Shown here one piece after another: positions 1 to 7,978 of a stretch of 64,000 nucleotides of DNA. Source of the stretch: Streptomyces violaceorubidus. GTDB taxonomy: Bacteria; Actinomycetota; Actinomycetes; Streptomycetales; Streptomycetaceae. Numbering within the stretch: position 1 is the stretch's first letter; each line of letters starts with the position of its first letter. The notes beneath the pieces are model-generated. The model saw only the letters and a list, made by a program, of their open reading frames with translations. It was not told the DNA's origin and did not search any database. The stretch spans positions 124,001 to 188,000 of the forward strand of contig NZ_JODM01000001.1 of assembly GCF_000717995.1 (NCBI RefSeq), written 5' to 3'. A program made the position numbers and the translations under genes.

Positions 1-1
1 C

Positions 2-196
2 CGTGTGGAGGGCCGGGAAGAGGGGCGGCTCGAGGACCGGGCCGGGATGACCCTCCGGATTCTGGAGTGGCGGGCCATCCCGGTGTCCGAGGCCGTGCGC
101 GAGCGGGTGCTGGCCTGTTCGGACCTCGACCAGCTCGAAATCTGGGCCCGCCGTGCGGTGACCGCCGAGCGGGCCGAGGATCTGTTCAGCGATTGA
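2..196 (+). CDS. 3' end of a hypothetical gene (truncated by window start)
   Basis: Only the last 64 codons are inside the window; the reading frame is already open at its left edge and the true start lies outside. The C-terminal segment (ILEWRAIPVSEAVRER, then DLDQLEIWARRAVTAERAED) resembles the tail of a large actinobacterial family of Rpn/PD-(D/E)XK-like hypothetical proteins, in which an arginine-rich helix and an LxxWxxRA motif end the chain. That assignment rests on the tail alone, because the nuclease core, if any, is not visible. The gene converges on the secreted-protein gene on the other strand and the two 3' ends overlap by 11 bp. Confidence 0.55.
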   Translation, partial: RVEGREEGRLEDRAGMTLRILEWRAIPVSEAVRERVLACSDLDQLEIWARRAVTAERAEDLFSD

Positions 197-1295
197 TGGA
201 CTGGATCTCCTGGACTTCCATGTCCCGGGTCGTCTCGAAAGTGCCGTCCGGCAGGTCGCCCTGGGCGCCGCCGGTGCCCTCCCAGGAGATCTCCCAGGTG
301 ATCGAGGCGTTCAGCGGGTACGGCTCGCCGTTCGACGCGCGGAGGTAGCGGATGCCGCAGGGCGGCGTCCGGTCGGCCTTGCCCTTCGTGTACGGCGTAC
401 CGATGGACCCGTCGGCGTTGATCGCGCAGTCGCCGGAGGCGGGGAAGGTCTCGGCGTCGGCCGTTCCGGGCTCCAGGTGGAGGGCGACGGGCTTCGCGGT
501 CGTCTCCGCCCACAGGCCCGTGTCGGGCAGCTCGGCCCGGACCTTGACCTCCTTGAAGGTGCCCTTGTCCAGCCAGACCCAGGTGGGGAGGTTCACGGTG
601 GACCTGGTCTGCGGCTTCAGCTCGACCTCGGTCTTCGGTACGTCGATCTGGTCGTACGCGTAGGCGGCGAGCGTCTCGGGAGTGGGGGCGTGTTCGTCGT
701 CCGGGATCGTGCCGGCGTCCTGCCAGAACATGACGCGGCCGCAGTCCCAGGCCCTGGTGTCCTGCTCGTGCCCCTTGCGGACCACGCTGCGCCAGAACAT
801 CCCGTCCTTGCCCAGGTTGTAGTCCTTGTAGCCCTTGGCCATGGTGTTCTTCGACGTGTTGATGTCGAAGTTGTCCTGATCCTCGCCCTCCTCGTAGTGA
901 TCCACGAAGATGCCCGAAGTCCAGAACTCATGGGCGTTCACGGCGCCCAGGCCGCCGTTCTTCTTCAGGTCCGCGACCGCGGACTTGAGCTGTTCGGGAG
1001 TGAACACCGGCTCGTACCAGCAGACAGGCGGCTCCCAGTTGGGGTCGACGGAGGTCAGGTCCTCCATGGAACCGCTGCCGGTCCGGCCGTCGGGGTAGGT
1101 GAGCCGAATCCTGGACTGGGAGACCGACGACAGCAGGGTGCGGCCGTTCGCATCCCCCCGGGGGCTCTCGTCGGCTGGAGGGGTCGTGGTGTTGCCGGGG
1201 GTTCCATTGGCCTGGGCCGCCGGGGCCAGGCCCCCGACCAAGGCAATCGAGAGAGCTGCGGAGGACCAGTAAAGGGTGCGACGACGCACGGTCAT
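186..1295 (-). CDS. secreted protein of unknown function
   Basis: The protein has 369 residues and begins with a Sec-type signal peptide: MTVRRR, a hydrophobic stretch of about 20 residues, then an AQA cleavage site near residue 30. The mature part is hydrophilic and rich in Trp, Asp and Tyr (for example FWTSGIF, VMFWQDAG, PTWVWLDKG) with several cysteines. I recognise no catalytic motif. The ATG start is fixed by a 4-base ATGA overlap with the stop of the lipoprotein gene upstream, which indicates translational coupling and a joint function at the cell surface. Reading further upstream in this frame only enters the coding region of the lipoprotein. Confidence 0.8.
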   Translation of the reverse strand: MTVRRRTLYWSSAALSIALVGGLAPAAQANGTPGNTTTPPADESPRGDANGRTLLSSVSQSRIRLTYPDGRTGSGSMEDLTSVDPNWEPPVCWYEPVFTPEQLKSAVADLKKNGGLGAVNAHEFWTSGIFVDHYEEGEDQDNFDINTSKNTMAKGYKDYNLGKDGMFWRSVVRKGHEQDTRAWDCGRVMFWQDAGTIPDDEHAPTPETLAAYAYDQIDVPKTEVELKPQTRSTVNLPTWVWLDKGTFKEVKVRAELPDTGLWAETTAKPVALHLEPGTADAETFPASGDCAINADGSIGTPYTKGKADRTPPCGIRYLRASNGEPYPLNASITWEISWEGTGGAQGDLPDGTFETTRDMEVQEIQSINR

Positions 1296-1951
1296 CCCTT
1301 GCACTCTTTCACTCGCCCCTGTACCTCGATCTGCCGCGCCTGCCACACCGCCGCCGACGCCTCGGACGGGCTCATCAGCAGGCTGAACTTCTGGTAGCTG
1401 TCCAGGTTCTCGTCGGTGTAGTTGACCTTCCCGGTCTCGACCTTCTTGCTGTAGAACTTCGCCTGGTTGCGGCAGAAACTGACGAGCACCGACTTGCCCT
1501 CGCCCACGGGATCGATGTCGGCGTTGAAGTACCGGTCGTTTCCGGTGACCGTCCAGCCGTCCTTGACCCACGCCTCGATCTGGGACTTGGCGTACTTCTC
1601 GGCGCCGCCTGTCGAATAGAACTGGTACGCCGGGTCGTTCGGATCCTGCTGCGCGATGCCGTGGTCCAGGGCACGGATGTAGTTCGCGGCGTCCTCCAGC
1701 GCAGCGGCCTGCTCCGCGTCCGACGGCCTCTCGAAGTCGAAGACCAGCTTCAAGTCCTCGGGCAGGCTCACGTCCGGACGCTTCACGTCGGCCGCACCCG
1801 ACGCCGAGGCCGACGGGGAAGAGGCGCTCGTTCCCGTTCCCGCCCCCTTGATGTCGTCCGGCGAGGAGTCCCCTCCGCCGCAGGCGGTCAGGAGCAGGGC
1901 CGCCGTCGCGGCGAAGGTGGCGGCGGTCATGGTGAGGGCGCTGCGGGCCAC
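1292..1951 (-). CDS. putative lipoprotein of unknown function
   Basis: The 219-residue protein has a short lipoprotein signal ending in the lipobox LTAC (Cys near residue 24), followed by a Gly/Ser/Ala linker of about 35 residues and a mixed alpha/beta domain of roughly 150 residues. The GTG start is chosen because a GGGGGGA ribosome-binding site lies about 7 bases upstream and because it places a correct signal peptide at the N-terminus; a longer frame upstream encodes Arg/Pro-rich sequence without a signal. It is the first gene of a two-gene operon with the coupled secreted protein. The compact domain with a single YKVE-like core suggests a binding or anchoring role, but no family is recognised. 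Confidence 0.8.
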   Translation of the reverse strand: MARSALTMTAATFAATAALLLTACGGGDSSPDDIKGAGTGTSASSPSASASGAADVKRPDVSLPEDLKLVFDFERPSDAEQAAALEDAANYIRALDHGIAQQDPNDPAYQFYSTGGAEKYAKSQIEAWVKDGWTVTGNDRYFNADIDPVGEGKSVLVSFCRNQAKFYSKKVETGKVNYTDENLDSYQKFSLLMSPSEASAAVWQARQIEVQGRVKECKG

Positions 1952-2234
1952 TGGTGTTCCCCCCGGGATACGACGTGTGCGACAGGGAACGAAGCTACCA
2001 GGGGGGAGTGCACGGCCTCTGGCCGGTTTTCGGCGATTGTGTGCGGAGCGTGAAGGGGGTGTTCGCAGAAGCGGGCAAACAGCGTGAAGGGGGCGGGCGT
2101 TGTGAGGTGGGGCGTCTTCGCCCCTTCGCCGCTGTCGGTGGGAGTCCATAAGATCTCGGTAGGCTCAGCACACCCCTCATACCGGACGCCCCCGCGGCCT
2201 TCGCCGCCCACGACCACGACCCAGGATTCCGCCC
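1952..2234. promoter_or_regulatory. divergent intergenic region with 13-bp direct repeats
   Basis: This stretch separates the lipoprotein operon from the LysM/BTAD gene. It contains two exact copies of AGCGTGAAGGGGG at 2047-2059 and 2081-2093, 34 bp apart and so roughly on the same helix face. A GGGGCG-TCTT-CGCCCC hairpin lies at 2109-2124 and a TAAGAT hexamer at 2149-2154 could be the -10 element of the rightward gene. The repeats lie upstream of both start codons and look like a two-site operator. No promoter is experimentally implied. Confidence 0.45.
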
Positions 2235-5234
2235 ATGCCGCGACGCCGCACCACCAGCTCGTCAAGCTCGACGGCTCCCTCGGTGCCGAGAAACCGCACG
2301 CCCCAGCCCGTGCGGGTGCGGCGGCGGTCGTTCGGGGACTTCGTCAAGGCGTTCCTCGCCTTCGTGGTGCTGCTCGTGCTGGTCGCAGGGGTGCCGTTCG
2401 CGCTGGCCGTGACCGTCGGGTGGCCGCTGCCGGGAGGTGCGCCGAGCCTCGACTGGCTCCAGCGCGAGATCACCGTCAGCACCTTCCTGCACATCCTCAC
2501 CGTCATCGTCTGGCTCGCCTGGGCGCAGTTCACCGCCTGTGTGCTCGTCGAGGTCAAGGCCGCGCTGTCCGGCGTCGGGGTGCCGGGGCGGGTGCCCGGG
2601 TCCGGGCCCAGTCAGCTGCTGGCCCGGCAGCTCGTCGCCGCCCTGCTCCTCGTCGGCGCCACCGCGGCGAGCCTCACGCCGGGGCTGTCGCAGCTGGGGC
2701 AGAGCCTGGAGGGGAACCAGAAGCCGGCCGCCGCCGCCGCCCAGCAGACGCCGGGACTCTTCGCCCAGCAGCAGGAGCAGGCCGCCGCCACCGCGAGCGC
2801 CCTCGCCGAGCAGGCCGGGCAGGCGGGGCAGGCCGCGGCCCGTGCCGACGGGGGCGCGGCCGCCGCGCACGGGGACACGAAGTACTACCGGATCCAGCCG
2901 CCCGAGGGGCGTCACCACGACTCCCTCTGGGAGGTGGCCGAACGGCACCTCGGCGACGGGCGTCGGTACAAGGAGATCTTCGAGCTCAACAAGGACCGGG
3001 TGCAGCCCGACGGGTCCCGGTTGTCCGAGGCCAGCCTCATCCGGCCCGGCTGGATCATGGAGATGCCCGGCGACGCCCGCGGCGGCGAGCTGGTCGAGAT
3101 GCCCGACGAGGCGCCGAACGTCTCCGAGCAGGTGCAGCAGCACATCAGCGACTACGCCCGGACCGGGGACCACGCCCACCCGGGGAGTGGCGGCGGCGAC
3201 GCCCAGGTGTCCCTGCCCGAGCAGCGGCCCGCGCCCACGCCCGCGAACCCCGTCAATCCCGTCACACCGGCCACTCCCGTCCCCGGCACGGGCGGGGAGC
3301 ACGCCACCCCCGCCGCCGGACAGGCCGGGGACTCCTTCGGACTGCCCGAGGCCCTGCTCGCCGCGCCGCTGCTCGCCGCCGGTCTCCTCGGTGCCCTCGG
3401 GCGTCGGCGCCGCCAGGCGATGTGGCAGTCGGCGCTCGGCGCGGTCGGCGGGCGGCGCGGCATGGAGCCGCCCACGCCCACCGGTGACGCCCAGGACGTG
3501 CAGGACGCGCTCCTCGTCGGCGCCGACCCCGAGGGCGTACGCCTGCTCGACCGTTCGCTGCGCGGGCTGGCCGCCTCCCTGACCGCCGAGTCCCGTCCGC
3601 TGCCCGTCGTCTACGCGGCCTGGATGAGCGGCAACGGCGATCTGCACCTCCAGCTCGCCCAGCCCGCCGGGAAGCCGCCCGCGCCCTGGCAGCAGGGGCA
3701 GGACCAGACCTTCTGGATGCTCGCCCGCGCCGACGCCGAGCGGTACGAGGAGGCCGAGACGGCCGCGCCGTACCCCGGGCTCGTCAGCCTCGGCACCATG
3801 GACGACTCCCGGCTGCTGCTCAACCTGGAGGCGGTGCCCGGCATCGTCTCGCTCGGCGGCGCCGAGGCCGACCGGGCCGCCGTGTTCGCGTCGGTCGCCG
3901 CCGAACTGGCCACCAACGGCTGGTCGGACCGCATGACCATCACCCTGGTCGGGTTCGGGGAGGACCTCACGCCCCTCGCGCCCAACCGGATACGGCACCT
4001 CGACGGGTTCGAGGACCTCTTCGAGACCATGTCGGCCGAGACCCGGCAGCGGCGCGGCGCGCTCGGGGCCGCCGGGCACGACTCCGTGCTCACCGGCCGC
4101 ACCGGGCCCGCCCAGCACACGCGCTGGGCCCCGCACCTCGTCCTGCTCGCCGCCCAGCCCTCCGACGACGACGCGCTGCGGCTGGCCGAACTCGCCGCCG
4201 ACGCCGGTCGGCTCGGCATCGGCTACCTCGTCGGCACCCGGGGCACCGACCTGCCCGGCGCCGCCTGGGAGATGGAGATCACCGGCGACGGCCGCCTGCT
4301 CGCACCGCTGCTCGGGCTCGAACTGGACGCCCAGATGCTGCCGGCCGCCCAGCGGCGTGCCGTCGTCGAGCTGTTCACCGACGCCGATCCCGGCTCCGAC
4401 CCCGAGGGCGGACCCGGCCGGCCGGCCAACGCCCCGCCGTTCCTCGTCGACATCAGCGAGCAGGGCCGGCCCGCGGTGTACGCCCGCCTCGTCGGGTCGT
4501 ACGAGATCATCGGCCTGGACGCGCCCGACGGCGAGCGCAGCGCCCTGCTGCACGAGGCGCTGGCGCTGCTCCTGCTGCACCGCGAGGGCGTCCACCCGCG
4601 GGTGCTGTCCTCCGCGTTGTGGCCGCGCGGCGTGACCCCGGACGTGCGCGACGCGCTGCTGGAGCGGCTGCGGACCTGGCTGGGCACCGACCCCGACGGC
4701 ACCCCGCGGCTCGGCACCGACGCCACCGGACGGCTCACCCTCGCCCAGTCCGTCGTCTCCGATCTCGACGTACTGCGCTCCCTCTACTACGAGGCCACGC
4801 AGGGCCGGGGCGTCGGCAGCCGCCAGGTGCGCGGGCGGCTGCTCACGGACGCGCTGGTGCTGGTGCGCGGGCCGCTGCTCGCCGACCGCCCCGAGGGCCG
4901 CTACCGCTGGCTCACCCACGAGATCGTCGACGCCCAGCTCCCGCTGCTGGTCGCCGACACCGGGCTGGCCCTCTGCGAGTTCCACCTGGAGAAGAACCGC
5001 GCGGAGAAGGCCATCGAGGCGCTGAACGCGGCGCTGCGCACGGCCCCCGCCGACGAGCGCCTGTGGCACGAGCTGCTGCGTGCCACGCACGCCACCGGCG
5101 ACTCCGACCGGCTGCGCGCCCTCGCCGCCGACCTCGTCGACCGCAGCGGGGCCCGCGGGCTGCCGCCCCGTACCGAGGCGCTGCTCGACGAACTGCTGCC
5201 GACCTGGCGCGAGGGCGTCTCCGCCGCCGGATGA
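2235..5234 (+). CDS. membrane protein with LysM and BTAD-like domains
   Basis: The 999-residue protein has a basic N-terminus, then three hydrophobic segments at about residues 38-62, 85-107 and 128-150. An Ala/Gln-rich stretch leads to a LysM-like module at about 215-275 (DSLWEVAERHLGDGRRYKEI, with ELNKDRVQPDGS). A proline-rich linker and a further membrane segment at about 368-390 follow. The long C-terminal part includes a domain resembling the bacterial transcriptional activation domain (BTAD) over the last 110 residues (REGRLLTDALVLVRGPLLAD-like helices). This architecture is known in actinobacteria near Tad/Flp pilus genes. Here the stop overlaps the start of a prepilin peptidase by 4 bases, which supports a link to pilus or secretion assembly. 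The role itself is inferred. Confidence 0.8.
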   Translation: MPRRRTTSSSSSTAPSVPRNRTPQPVRVRRRSFGDFVKAFLAFVVLLVLVAGVPFALAVTVGWPLPGGAPSLDWLQREITVSTFLHILTVIVWLAWAQFTACVLVEVKAALSGVGVPGRVPGSGPSQLLARQLVAALLLVGATAASLTPGLSQLGQSLEGNQKPAAAAAQQTPGLFAQQQEQAAATASALAEQAGQAGQAAARADGGAAAAHGDTKYYRIQPPEGRHHDSLWEVAERHLGDGRRYKEIFELNKDRVQPDGSRLSEASLIRPGWIMEMPGDARGGELVEMPDEAPNVSEQVQQHISDYARTGDHAHPGSGGGDAQVSLPEQRPAPTPANPVNPVTPATPVPGTGGEHATPAAGQAGDSFGLPEALLAAPLLAAGLLGALGRRRRQAMWQSALGAVGGRRGMEPPTPTGDAQDVQDALLVGADPEGVRLLDRSLRGLAASLTAESRPLPVVYAAWMSGNGDLHLQLAQPAGKPPAPWQQGQDQTFWMLARADAERYEEAETAAPYPGLVSLGTMDDSRLLLNLEAVPGIVSLGGAEADRAAVFASVAAELATNGWSDRMTITLVGFGEDLTPLAPNRIRHLDGFEDLFETMSAETRQRRGALGAAGHDSVLTGRTGPAQHTRWAPHLVLLAAQPSDDDALRLAELAADAGRLGIGYLVGTRGTDLPGAAWEMEITGDGRLLAPLLGLELDAQMLPAAQRRAVVELFTDADPGSDPEGGPGRPANAPPFLVDISEQGRPAVYARLVGSYEIIGLDAPDGERSALLHEALALLLLHREGVHPRVLSSALWPRGVTPDVRDALLERLRTWLGTDPDGTPRLGTDATGRLTLAQSVVSDLDVLRSLYYEATQGRGVGSRQVRGRLLTDALVLVRGPLLADRPEGRYRWLTHEIVDAQLPLLVADTGLALCEFHLEKNRAEKAIEALNAALRTAPADERLWHELLRATHATGDSDRLRALAADLVDRSGARGLPPRTEALLDELLPTWREGVSAAG

Positions 5235-6037
5235 GCATCGACCTCGACCTTCTGGTCGTCCTCCTCGCCGCGCTGTGGGGCGCGGCGACGGGCGCGCTGC
5301 TGCCCCGCGCGGCCTACCGGTTCGCCGCACCGTCCGGGCAGGCGTGGCACACCGAGTGCCCGGGCGGCCACCCGGTCCGCGGCTGGCTCGGCGGGGCCCG
5401 CTGCCGGACGTGCCCCCCGACTCCGGCCCTGCTGGAACCGACGTACGACGCCACCACCGGCACCGAGTACCACCGTGCTCCGGCGGCGGTGCCCTACGGG
5501 CCCAGCCGCCTCGTCCTCGCTCCCGTCACCGCCGTCGTCTGCCTCGCCCTCGCCGCCGCCACCGGGACCCGGCCCGAGATCGCCGTCTGGCTGCTGCTCG
5601 CCCCGGTCGGCGTGCTGCTGTCCGTCGTCGACCTGAAGGTACGGCGGCTGCCCGACCCGCTCACCCTGCCGCTCGCCGGCGCCGCGCTCGTCCTGCTCGG
5701 CCTCACCGCGCTCGTGCCCGAGCACGCGGGGGAGTGGACCACCGCCGTGCTGGGCGCCCTCGCCCTCGGCGCCAGCTACCTGGTGCTGTTCCTCGTCAAC
5801 CCGGCCGGCATGGGCTTCGGCGACGTCAAACTCGCCCTCACGGCCGGTGCCGTCCTCGGCTGGTACGGCTGGCCCACCCTGATGCTGGGCACCTTCGCCG
5901 GGTTCCTGCTCGGGGCGCTGTACGGCGGCGCCCTCCTCGTCGCCCGGCGCGCGGACCGCAAGACGGCCATCCCCTTCGGCCCCTTCCTCATCGCGGGCGC
6001 CTTCCTCGGTGTCCTGGCCGGGGCGTACGCGGCCTGA
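5231..6037 (+). CDS. prepilin peptidase, A24 family (TadV/CpaA-like)
   Basis: The 268-residue protein is mostly hydrophobic with about seven membrane segments. It carries the two aspartates of type IV prepilin peptidases: SVVDLKVRRLPD near residue 136 and the family signature GMGFGDVK near residue 197. The enzyme cleaves the leader of type IV/Flp prepilins at the inner face of the membrane. A pair CRTC preceded by GGAR is visible, but no full four-cysteine zinc motif. Its ATG overlaps the stop of the LysM/BTAD gene (ATGA), so the two are co-translated. No pilin gene is visible in the window, so the substrate must be encoded elsewhere. Confidence 0.88.
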   Translation: MSIDLDLLVVLLAALWGAATGALLPRAAYRFAAPSGQAWHTECPGGHPVRGWLGGARCRTCPPTPALLEPTYDATTGTEYHRAPAAVPYGPSRLVLAPVTAVVCLALAAATGTRPEIAVWLLLAPVGVLLSVVDLKVRRLPDPLTLPLAGAALVLLGLTALVPEHAGEWTTAVLGALALGASYLVLFLVNPAGMGFGDVKLALTAGAVLGWYGWPTLMLGTFAGFLLGALYGGALLVARRADRKTAIPFGPFLIAGAFLGVLAGAYAA

Positions 6038-6114
6038 GCACGAACGGGCAAAACGCCTGGCGTACGCTGGGCAGGTCTGTCCACAACCCCACGAACCTTG
6101 CGAAAGGGACGCCG

Positions 6115-7314
6115 GTGACCGAGAAGGCCGACCTTCAGCCCATCCTCGACCGCGCCGCCGCCGGTGGGCGGATCACCCCCGAAGAGGCGCTCGACCTCTA
6201 CCGCGACGCCCCGCTGCACGCGCTGGGCGCCGCCGCCGACGCCGTACGCAGGCGCCGGTACGCCGGTACGGAGCACATCGCCACGTACATCATCGAGCGC
6301 AACATCAACTACACGAACGTGTGCGTCACGGCGTGCAAGTTCTGCGCCTTCTACGCGGCCCCCAAGGACACGAAGAAGGGCTGGAGCCGCGACCTCGACG
6401 ACATCCTGCGCCGCTGCGCGGAGACGGTCGAGCTGGGCGGCACGCAGATCATGTTCCAGGGCGGCCACCACCCGGACTACGGCGTCGAGTACTACGAGAA
6501 GCACTTCGCCGCCATCAAGAAGGAGTTCCCCGAGCTCGTCATCCACAGCCTGGGGGCGAGCGAGGTCGAGCACATGGCGCGGATCTCCAAGGTGTCCGTC
6601 GAGGAGGCGATCCGGCGGATCCACGCCGCCGGGCTCGACTCCTTCGCCGGGGCCGGCGCCGAGCTGCTGCCCGAGCGGCCGCGCAAGGCCATCGCGCCGC
6701 TGAAGGAGTCCGGCGAGCGCTGGCTGGAGATCATGGAGATCGCGCACGGGCTGGGCGTCGAGTCGACGTCCACCATGCTGATGGGCACCGGCGAGACCAA
6801 CGCCGAGCGCATCGAGCACCTGCGCATGATCCGGGACGTGCAGGACCGCACGGGCGGCTTCCGCGCCTTCATCCCGTACACCTACCAGCCCGAGAACAAC
6901 CACCTGAAGGGCCGCACGCAGGCCACGCTCTTCGAGTACCTGCGGATGATCGCCATCGCCCGCGTGTTCCTCGACAACGTCGCCCACATCCAGGGCTCCT
7001 GGCTGACCACCGGCAAGGAGGTCGGCCAGCTCTCCCTGCACTACGGCGCCGACGACCTCGGCTCGATCATGCTGGAGGAGAACGTCGTCTCCTCCGCGGG
7101 CGCCAAGCACCGGTCCAACCGGCTGGAGATCATCGACCTGATCCGCAAGGCCGGACGCGTCCCGGCGCAGCGCTCCACGACGTACGAGCACCTCGTCGTG
7201 CACGACGACCCGGCGAACGACCCCGTCGACGAGCGCGTCGCCTCCCACATCTCCTCCACGGCGATCGAGGGCGGCACGGCGCACCCCGAGCTGAAGCTGC
7301 TCGCCTCCAACTGA
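6115..7314 (+). CDS. mqnC: cyclic dehypoxanthinylfutalosine synthase (MqnC)
   Basis: This 399-residue radical SAM enzyme performs the cyclisation step of the futalosine route to menaquinone, converting dehypoxanthine futalosine to its cyclic form. The [4Fe-4S]-binding cysteines are C70, C74 and C77 in NVCVTACKFCAFY. Further family motifs are GGTQIMFQGGHHPDYG, GAGAELLPERPR and the MLMGTGE segment. The GTG start is preceded by GAAAGGGACGCC, a suitable ribosome-binding site. Length and order are normal for the family. menG, a MenJ-like reductase and a polyprenyl synthase lie within 45 kb, so the menaquinone genes are loosely grouped here around the nuo operon. Confidence 0.96.
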   Translation: MTEKADLQPILDRAAAGGRITPEEALDLYRDAPLHALGAAADAVRRRRYAGTEHIATYIIERNINYTNVCVTACKFCAFYAAPKDTKKGWSRDLDDILRRCAETVELGGTQIMFQGGHHPDYGVEYYEKHFAAIKKEFPELVIHSLGASEVEHMARISKVSVEEAIRRIHAAGLDSFAGAGAELLPERPRKAIAPLKESGERWLEIMEIAHGLGVESTSTMLMGTGETNAERIEHLRMIRDVQDRTGGFRAFIPYTYQPENNHLKGRTQATLFEYLRMIAIARVFLDNVAHIQGSWLTTGKEVGQLSLHYGADDLGSIMLEENVVSSAGAKHRSNRLEIIDLIRKAGRVPAQRSTTYEHLVVHDDPANDPVDERVASHISSTAIEGGTAHPELKLLASN

Positions 7315-7321
7315 CGCCGCC

Positions 7322-7921
7322 GTGCTGACGATCCACGCCTGCGAAGCCTCGCCCGAGACGGCCGTCCTGGTCGACGGCGCGCATCTCGCCGCCGTCGGCC
7401 CGTACGAGGAACTGGCCGCCGACCACCCGCGCGCGCGGGTGCGCCGGTGGCCCGGCATCCTGACCCCCGGACTGCTCAACCCGTACGGCCCGGAGCTGCT
7501 GGAGCAGGCGTACCACCCCGACCCGCGCGAAGCGGACCGGCTGGGCACCGAGCCGCTCTTCGGTCAGCGCGCGCTCGCACTGCTCGGCGCGGACGCGTCC
7601 GCGCGGGGCGCCAGCGCGCGCCGAGGGGTCCAACGCCTGCTGGCGCACGGCACGGTCGCCGTCGCCGGGGAACTGCGAGGCCGCGCGGCCCTGGACGCGG
7701 TGCGCGGGGCCGGACTCGCCGTGGCGGCGCGTCCGGCCACCCTGCCCGGGCCCGCGTCCTTCTCGCCGGTGCCGCTGGTGCTGCTTCCCGCGCTCGCCCC
7801 CGGGAAGCCCGCCCGGTTCGCGGTGTTCGACGTGCCCGACCGGGCGGCGCTCGTGCGGGAGGGCGCGTCCACGTGCGTGGCCACCGTCGTGGGCGGCCGT
7901 CTGGTGTACCGGGGGCGCTGA
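7322..7921 (+). CDS. imidazolonepropionase-like / amidohydrolase-like protein without metal site
   Basis: The 199-residue protein starts 7 bp after mqnC. It shows the N-terminal beta-sandwich signature of amidohydrolases (AVLVDGAHLAAVGPYEEL, then PGILTPGLLNPYGPELL) and ends with VVGGRLVYRGR, the typical closing strand of that sandwich. The part in between is far too short for the catalytic barrel. The usual HxH of the first metal site, which follows PGLIDxHxH in active members, is replaced by NPYG. It therefore looks like a shortened, probably non-hydrolytic homologue. Coupling to mqnC suggests a helper role in menaquinone synthesis, but that is inference. The GTG start has no strong ribosome-binding site. 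Confidence 0.75.
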   Translation: MLTIHACEASPETAVLVDGAHLAAVGPYEELAADHPRARVRRWPGILTPGLLNPYGPELLEQAYHPDPREADRLGTEPLFGQRALALLGADASARGASARRGVQRLLAHGTVAVAGELRGRAALDAVRGAGLAVAARPATLPGPASFSPVPLVLLPALAPGKPARFAVFDVPDRAALVREGASTCVATVVGGRLVYRGR

Positions 7922-7937
7922 GCGCGCGGCCCCGCGC

Positions 7938-7961
7938 GGCCCCGCGCTGCCCCGCGGGGCC
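7938..7961. terminator. GC-rich hairpin between convergent genes
   Basis: GGCCCCGCG and CGCGGGGCC form a perfect 9-bp stem with a 6-base loop between two converging stop codons. There is no T tract, which is usual for Streptomyces terminators. It can serve both strands. Confidence 0.5.
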
Positions 7962-7978
7962 CGTCCGGCGTCCCCGGC

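Noticed and set aside
2262..5330. Open frame of about 1,020 codons on the minus strand
   Set aside because: It is the antisense shadow of the LysM/BTAD gene, with low-complexity Gly/Arg/Leu content and no motif.
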